Assembly: GCF_004792665.1 (NCBI RefSeq)
Contig: NZ_SRZX01000001.1
Coordinates: 868,001-932,000, forward strand
DNA: 64,000 nucleotides
Source: Marinobacter orientalis
GTDB taxonomy: Bacteria > Pseudomonadota > Gammaproteobacteria > Pseudomonadales > Oleiphilaceae
Direction of reading: 5' to 3'
Of this stretch, positions 59,929 through 64,000 are shown piece after piece (within the stretch, counting starts at the first letter, position 1; each line of letters opens with the position of its first letter). The notes under the pieces are model-generated. The model worked only from the letters and a program-made list of their open reading frames with translations. It did no database searches and had not been told where the DNA came from. Position numbers and translations under genes: made by a program.

Positions 59929-60020
59929 GGTCTCGGGGTGGGGTACCTTTTCTGCCGGGAAAAGGTGTCTGAGCAAAGCGAGTTCTTTTCCCAGAAGAAA
60001 AGGTACCCCACCTCGGGACC
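59929..60020. repeat. Long two-stage inverted repeat of a second family (copy E)
   Basis: Outer arms 59929-59953 and 59996-60020 pair at 23 of 25 positions. Inside is a second stem GGGAAAAG / CTTTTCCC around GTCTGAGCAAAGCGAGTT. The core is unrelated to that of copies A-D. It fills the convergent gap between rsmD and the desaturase gene, so it could act as a two-way terminator. Confidence 0.85.
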
Positions 60021-60042
60021 AGACACCCCGGCCAACAGGCTA

Positions 60043-61221
60043 CTAGGGCGAAGGCCGCAAAGAATAAGCCCGCAAATGTGCCGCAAAGTCCTCAAGGTAA
60101 CGGATACCACTGGCCTCCGCCTCCCGGCACCACTCCTTCAGCGCCTGCAGCTTCTCCTGCGGCTTCAGCCCTCGCCGGCGCCACAACTGCTGTAGCTCAT
60201 TGCTCTTCTCGTAGATCTGACGCAGTGCCTCGTTGCGCTCCAGCACCGTATCCAGGTGCTCCTTCTCATTCGGCTTGATCAAGGTAACCTCCCGGGACAG
60301 CAACCGCTTCAGACTGCGATAGCGGGGGCGGATCTCGTCGTCCATCAGCACCTTCTGCTGACGCAATACCGGCTCCATCACCCGCTTGCGATACTGGCGC
60401 ATAATGTCGAAGCGGCTGTTGGTAATCGCCTGAACAGTTTCCACATCCACTTCCTGCTTGCCGGGCACGTAGTGCGCAATCGGCCTGAAGCCCTTGGGCT
60501 TTGCCAGCCCGAAGAACTGGAACAGGCGAATGTAGCCCCAGCCAATATCCACTTCGTACCAGCGACGGGAAAGCTTGGACGAGTTGGGATAGGTATGGTG
60601 ATTGTTATGCAGCTCTTCGCCACCAATCAGGATGCCCCAGGGCGAAATATTGCGGGCATTGTCCGCACATTCGAAATTGCGGTAACCCATGAAATGGCCA
60701 ATGCCGTTGACCACACCGGCGGCCCACACCGGAATCCACATCATCTGCACCGCCCATATCCAGATACCGTTCACGCCGAAAAGCAACAGGTCGATTACCG
60801 CCATCAGTTGAATACCAAGCATCCGGTAACGGCTGTAGACATTATTCTCCACCCAGTCTGCCGGGGTGCGCTGGCCGTATCGCTCAAGGGTTTCCGGGGT
60901 ACCGGCTTCGTCGTAAAGTTCCGCCCCTTCAAGCAGCACCTTGCGAATGCCCAGAATCACCGGGCTGTGAGGGTCTTCCTCGGTTTCGCACTTGGCGTGG
61001 TGCTTGCGATGGATGGCGGTCCACTGCTTGGTATTCTGTGCCGTGGTCAGCCACAGCCAGAAACGGAAGAAATGCGCCAGCACCGGATGCAGATCCAGTG
61101 AGTTGTGGGCAGAATGGCGATGCAGGTAGAGTGTCACACTGATGATGGTGATGTGAGTGAGCCCCAGCGCAACCAGGATCAGCTGCATCACCGAAAGGTC
61201 CAGAAGGCCATTGTACCACAT
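60043..61221 (-). CDS. Delta-9-type acyl-CoA/acyl-lipid fatty acid desaturase
   Basis: A 392-residue membrane di-iron desaturase that introduces a double bond into fatty acyl chains, keeping membranes fluid. The three histidine boxes are HRHSAH (34-39), HRKHH (71-75) and HNNHH (about 224). Four membrane segments lie before about 215. A soluble, charged C-terminal extension of roughly 100 residues goes beyond the minimal family; similar extensions occur in DesB-like Pseudomonas enzymes. GAGGAAAA supports the ATG at 61221. The 209-bp gap to mutM shows no other gene. Confidence 0.9.
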   Translation of the reverse strand: MWYNGLLDLSVMQLILVALGLTHITIISVTLYLHRHSAHNSLDLHPVLAHFFRFWLWLTTAQNTKQWTAIHRKHHAKCETEEDPHSPVILGIRKVLLEGAELYDEAGTPETLERYGQRTPADWVENNVYSRYRMLGIQLMAVIDLLLFGVNGIWIWAVQMMWIPVWAAGVVNGIGHFMGYRNFECADNARNISPWGILIGGEELHNNHHTYPNSSKLSRRWYEVDIGWGYIRLFQFFGLAKPKGFRPIAHYVPGKQEVDVETVQAITNSRFDIMRQYRKRVMEPVLRQQKVLMDDEIRPRYRSLKRLLSREVTLIKPNEKEHLDTVLERNEALRQIYEKSNELQQLWRRRGLKPQEKLQALKEWCREAEASGIRYLEDFAAHLRAYSLRPSP

Positions 61222-61430
61222 AGAATTTTCCTCTTTAAAGTCATAGGGTTGCGTGGTGCATGCCAGCCCGCCCATGCAAGCAGGCATGAGGGCTGACGGA
61301 TCCGGTACTGCCCAACAACCGTATTCCACCACTCTAGCGTACAGTTGTTAGCCGGAACAACCGTAATTGGCAGCCAATTTGTTACTGATACACTTACCCG
61401 CTGACGCCCACGCAGTTGGAGTAAAGCCCC

Positions 61431-62255
61431 TTGCCCGAATTACCCGAAGTAGAAACCACCCGACGCGGCATCGCTCCCCATTGCGAAAACCGGACCATCA
61501 CCCGGGTGACTGTGCGGGATCACCGTCTGCGCTGGCCGGTGCCGGGCAATCTCGCAGAACTTCTGGAGGGCGCGGTGATCCACACCGTTGACCGTCGCGC
61601 AAAATACCTGCTTATCGGCGTAAGCTCTGCCACTGTGGCCGGCTCGCTGATTGTACACCTGGGGATGTCCGGTAGCCTGCGGGTAATTACCGACCAGAGC
61701 GAACCTCTGCTTCATGATCATGTGGAACTGGAACTGGACAACGGCATCCGCCTGCGCTTCAACGATCCGCGCCGTTTCGGCTGCTGGCTATGGTCAGAAA
61801 TGCCGGACCAGCACCCGCTGATTGCCGGACTGGGACCGGAACCCCTGACGCCGGAGTTCAACGGCCGTCTGCTGTATAGGCTGTCCCGGGGCAGGAAGAC
61901 GGCGGTGAAGTCCTTCATTATGGATAGTCATGTCGTGGTGGGCGTGGGCAACATCTACGCCAACGAAGCGCTGTTCAAGGCCGGCATCCATCCCCGGCGT
62001 GCCGCCGGCCGTATCAGCCTGGACCGCTACAATCGGCTGGCAGAAGCAATCCGTGAAACCCTCAGCGCAGCCATTCTGATGGGCGGAACTACCCTGCGCG
62101 ACTTTGTGAACAGCGATGGCAAGCCCGGCTATTTTGCCCAGTCTCTGCTGGTGTATGGCCGTAGTGGCGAGCCATGCAGGGAATGCGGGCATACCCTTAA
62201 AGAAATCCGGATGAACCAGCGCTCGACGGTTTACTGTAGCAGGTGCCAGCGATAG
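61431..62255 (+). CDS. mutM: Formamidopyrimidine-DNA glycosylase MutM (Fpg)
   Basis: A 274-residue bifunctional base-excision enzyme removing 8-oxoguanine and formamidopyrimidines. The invariant N-terminus [13 protein letters not shown] gives catalytic Pro2 and Glu3. Lys in AKYLLIG, the H2TH region [22 protein letters not shown] and the C-terminal zinc finger CRECG...CSRC are all present. The start codon is TTG with GGAG 9 bases before it; no ATG would give the required N-terminal proline. Confidence 0.96.
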   Translation: MPELPEVETTRRGIAPHCENRTITRVTVRDHRLRWPVPGNLAELLEGAVIHTVDRRAKYLLIGVSSATVAGSLIVHLGMSGSLRVITDQSEPLLHDHVELELDNGIRLRFNDPRRFGCWLWSEMPDQHPLIAGLGPEPLTPEFNGRLLYRLSRGRKTAVKSFIMDSHVVVGVGNIYANEALFKAGIHPRRAAGRISLDRYNRLAEAIRETLSAAILMGGTTLRDFVNSDGKPGYFAQSLLVYGRSGEPCRECGHTLKEIRMNQRSTVYCSRCQR

Positions 62256-62459
62256 ACCACGGCCAGACAACTATTGAAACAGAAAAATCGTTTGAAAATA
62301 CGCAAATATGATTCATAGTTAACAGAGTATCCATAATCGCAAGCTACAATGAACGTGAATTATATCGCCAGCCCCCGCGGCACGGTGCCCATCGGCCGGA
62401 CTGTAATGTCGACAGAAGGCGTTGACCAGGAATGCTGACAAAGCCAGGAGAAACAAGAA
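62256..62459. other. Intergenic region between mutM and the small exported protein gene
   Basis: A 204-bp AT-richer gap. I see no gene, clear terminator or repeat. A short frame near 62360 on the opposite strand is not protein-like. Confidence 0.5.
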
Positions 62460-62792
62460 ATGACCAGTAAGATTTCCCACATCGTTATTACCGCCGTAGC
62501 GGTTTGCCTGCTGGCGTTTTCCTCTGTCGGCCATGCCCAGGCTATTGATGAAAAGCCCTCCGCACTGGCAATGACCGGCGACGCCCTGTTTGTCCGCCCG
62601 GCCCTGTTTGCCACCACCATTATTGGCAGCGCTGTTTACCTGGTCTCCCTGCCATTCTCAGCCCTCGGTGGCAATGCCGCGGAAGCCGGTGAAGTGCTGG
62701 TTGTCGGGCCTGCCAAGGCCACCTTCGTTCGCTGCCTGGGCTGTACCCGCACCGGCAAAAAGCCAGAGACCGTCGAACAGGGCAATAACTGA
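62460..62792 (+). CDS. Small exported/membrane hypothetical protein
   Basis: A 110-residue protein with a signal peptide of about 27 residues (ITAVAVCLLAFSSVGHAQA) and a second hydrophobic stretch (about 45-70: RPALFATTIIGSAVYLVSLPFSALGG). A C-terminal pair of cysteines (RCLGCTRTGKK) could bind metal or form a disulphide. I recognise the type from marine gammaproteobacteria and pseudomonads, but no function is known. AGGAGAAAC precedes the ATG by a few bases. A strong intrinsic terminator follows at 62831. Confidence 0.75.
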   Translation: MTSKISHIVITAVAVCLLAFSSVGHAQAIDEKPSALAMTGDALFVRPALFATTIIGSAVYLVSLPFSALGGNAAEAGEVLVVGPAKATFVRCLGCTRTGKKPETVEQGNN

Positions 62793-62830
62793 TCGGTAAA
62801 ATCCCGCCTTGCCAATTTGCACATTATTCG

Positions 62831-62869
62831 GCAGCCTGAAGATCAACCAACTTCAGGCTGCTTTTGTTT
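62831..62869 (+). terminator. Intrinsic terminator ending at the yrfG start codon
   Basis: Perfect 11-base arms GCAGCCTGAAG / CTTCAGGCTGC with a 9-base loop are followed by TTTTGTTT. The tract ends at 62869, directly before the ATG at 62870. It clearly terminates the upstream gene; its effect on yrfG is discussed as a finding. Confidence 0.88.
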
Positions 62870-63559
62870 ATGGTGAACTGGCACTCCCTTGATACCGTGT
62901 TCCTGGATATGGACGGCACGTTGCTCGACCTGCATTTCGACAACCACTTCTGGCTCGAGCACCTGCCCCGGCGTTACGCCGAACACAACAACCTCAGCCC
63001 CGAAGAAGCCCGCGACACCATCATCCCCATGATCATGGCCGAACGTGGTTCCCTCAACTGGTACTGCACGGATTACTGGAGCGACCGTCTGGATCTGGAC
63101 ATCACCGGTCTCAAGTCGGAAGTCCGCGAGCGCATTGGCTATCTGCCCCACGTCACCGATTTTCTCGATGCGGTAAAAAGCGCCGGCCTGCGTTCGGTCA
63201 TCGTCACCAACTGCCACCCGGACCCGCTCAGCCTGAAACTGCAGCACACCGGCCTCGACAGTCGCGTTGACAACATCATCTCCAGCCACCAGCTGGGCAA
63301 GCCCAAAGAAGACCCTGCCTTCTGGCAGGACCTGGCGAGCCTTGAAGTCTATCAGCCAGCCACCACCCTGATGGTGGACGACAGCTTTCCTGTCCTGGAG
63401 AGTGCCCGCACCGGCGGCATTGCCCAGTGTCTTGCCATTCTGGCGCCAGACAGCAAACAGGCGGCCCGGGACAAACACCCGGACATCCCGTCGATTCGTC
63501 ACTTCAATGAAATCCTGCCGGCCCTGCGTCAGCGACAGCCCCTGCCATCCGGCCATTGA
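62870..63559 (+). CDS. yrfG: GMP/IMP nucleotidase YrfG (HAD superfamily)
   Basis: A 229-residue HAD-fold phosphatase that dephosphorylates GMP and IMP. The first motif is FLDMDGTLLDL with the catalytic Asp pair, then SLNWYCTDYWSDRLDLDI, IVTNCHPDPLSLKLQHTGLDS, GKPKEDPAFWQ and VDDSFPVLESA. It aligns closely with E. coli YrfG, and hslR follows in the same order as in E. coli. The ATG at 62870 has no Shine-Dalgarno because the terminator hairpin lies against it; GTG at 62873 is the only close alternative. Confidence 0.92.
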   Translation: MVNWHSLDTVFLDMDGTLLDLHFDNHFWLEHLPRRYAEHNNLSPEEARDTIIPMIMAERGSLNWYCTDYWSDRLDLDITGLKSEVRERIGYLPHVTDFLDAVKSAGLRSVIVTNCHPDPLSLKLQHTGLDSRVDNIISSHQLGKPKEDPAFWQDLASLEVYQPATTLMVDDSFPVLESARTGGIAQCLAILAPDSKQAARDKHPDIPSIRHFNEILPALRQRQPLPSGH

Positions 63560-63600
63560 GACAGCTATACTATGGTTATATGCCCATCAGGTGAGGAGAC

Positions 63601-64000
63601 ATGACGGCAACCACCACTGAAGACACCCGCGTAAGACTCGACAAATGGCTATGGGCAGCACGCTTCTACAAAACCCGTAACCTCGCCAAACAGGCCATCG
63701 AAGGGGGCAAGGTTCACTACAACAGCCAGCGAACCAAACCCGGCAAACTGGTGGAACCCGGCGGCAAGGTTACCCTGCGCCAGGGATGGCAGGAGCGCAT
63801 TGTCATCGTGGACGACATCAGCGAACGTCGCCAGGGTGCTCCCGAAGCCCAGAAGCTCTACCACGAAACCGAAGACAGCGTGAAACGCCGGGAAGAGCTC
63901 TCATGGCAGCGCAAAACCATGCAGGCGGCGCAATTACCACCAGCCCGGCGGCCCTCCAAGAAAGACCGCCGGGACATCCAGCGTTTCCGGGAACATAACG
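63601..64000 (+). CDS. hslR: Ribosome-associated heat shock protein Hsp15 (cut by window edge)
   Basis: An S4-type RNA-binding protein that recycles stalled 50S subunits carrying a nascent chain. The 133 codons visible cover nearly the whole protein: VRLDKWLWAARFYKTRNLAKQAIEGGKVHYNSQRTKPGKLVEPGGKVTLRQGWQERIVIV is the S4 domain, and the C-terminal RRPSKKDRRDIQRF basic tail is reached. The stop lies just past position 64000. GAGGAG precedes the ATG. It follows yrfG by 41 bases, as in E. coli yrfG-hslR-hslO. Confidence 0.95.
   Translation, partial: MTATTTEDTRVRLDKWLWAARFYKTRNLAKQAIEGGKVHYNSQRTKPGKLVEPGGKVTLRQGWQERIVIVDDISERRQGAPEAQKLYHETEDSVKRREELSWQRKTMQAAQLPPARRPSKKDRRDIQRFREHN

Noticed and set aside
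1..64000. CRISPR array, tRNA, rRNA, insertion sequence or prophage
   Set aside because: I found no regularly spaced direct repeats, no tRNA cloverleaf with CCA or T-loop, no rRNA stretch and no transposase. The only recombinase-like gene is the orphan domain at 49630.

Overview
The window is one continuous, gene-dense stretch of a moderately GC-rich gammaproteobacterial chromosome. I infer Marinobacter or a close marine relative. The grounds are the syntenic block rsmD / ftsY-ftsE-ftsX-rpoH, the proteobacterial (marine) sortase cluster, an acetylpolyamine amidohydrolase, a DUF3422/DUF815 neighbourhood and long inverted repeats between genes. About 60 protein genes are supported. I saw no rRNA, tRNA, CRISPR array, insertion sequence or prophage. 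Both window ends cut genes: uvrD on the left and hslR on the right.

Layout. 1-7 kb: the 5' part of uvrD behind a LexA-type box, a divergent aldehyde dehydrogenase / acetylpolyamine amidohydrolase pair (probable polyamine catabolism), thiI, ppnN and a small cytochrome c. 7-21 kb: a 3-hydroxyisobutyryl-CoA hydrolase-like enzyme, tmcA, DUF2237, a second UvrD-like helicase, a DUF4124 protein, two methyltransferases with overlapping divergent start codons, dadA with a PPK2 kinase, tatD coupled to an HD-GYP phosphodiesterase, and lysO. 21-34 kb: DUF2288, acnA, a chemoreceptor, an ABC exporter, a zinc-finger/membrane/repeat protein facing a rhomboid protease, a short OmpA-domain protein, and a MAPEG / GlsB / PlsC-like group.

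34-40 kb holds a complete dedicated sortase system: class GN sortase, its VIT/VWA target protein, and a divergent response regulator and histidine kinase. Inferred logic: the kinase and regulator control a single sortase-substrate pair. 40-54 kb: DUF3422, a DUF815 ATPase, a spermidine-synthase-like protein, a three-sensor diguanylate cyclase, cysK, a lipase-like hydrolase with a coupled small ORF, YqjE/YqjD-like membrane proteins, acyl-CoA-binding protein, an orphan integrase N-domain, greB with a terminator in its leader, an OmpR-type two-component pair, and hyi-glxR. 54-64 kb: ftsYEX-rpoH (rpoH with a sigma-E-like promoter), rsmD, a fatty-acid desaturase, mutM, a small exported protein, yrfG and hslR.

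The most unusual structure is a family of four roughly 110-bp inverted repeats (near 10.9, 15.9, 30.3 and 55.0 kb). Their inner core is conserved, but their long outer stems differ in sequence from copy to copy while still pairing. A fifth long inverted repeat near 59.95 kb has a different core. Other points to check are a possible small RNA or attenuator before greB, a terminator whose U-tract touches the yrfG start codon, and a long imperfect hairpin in the acnA leader.
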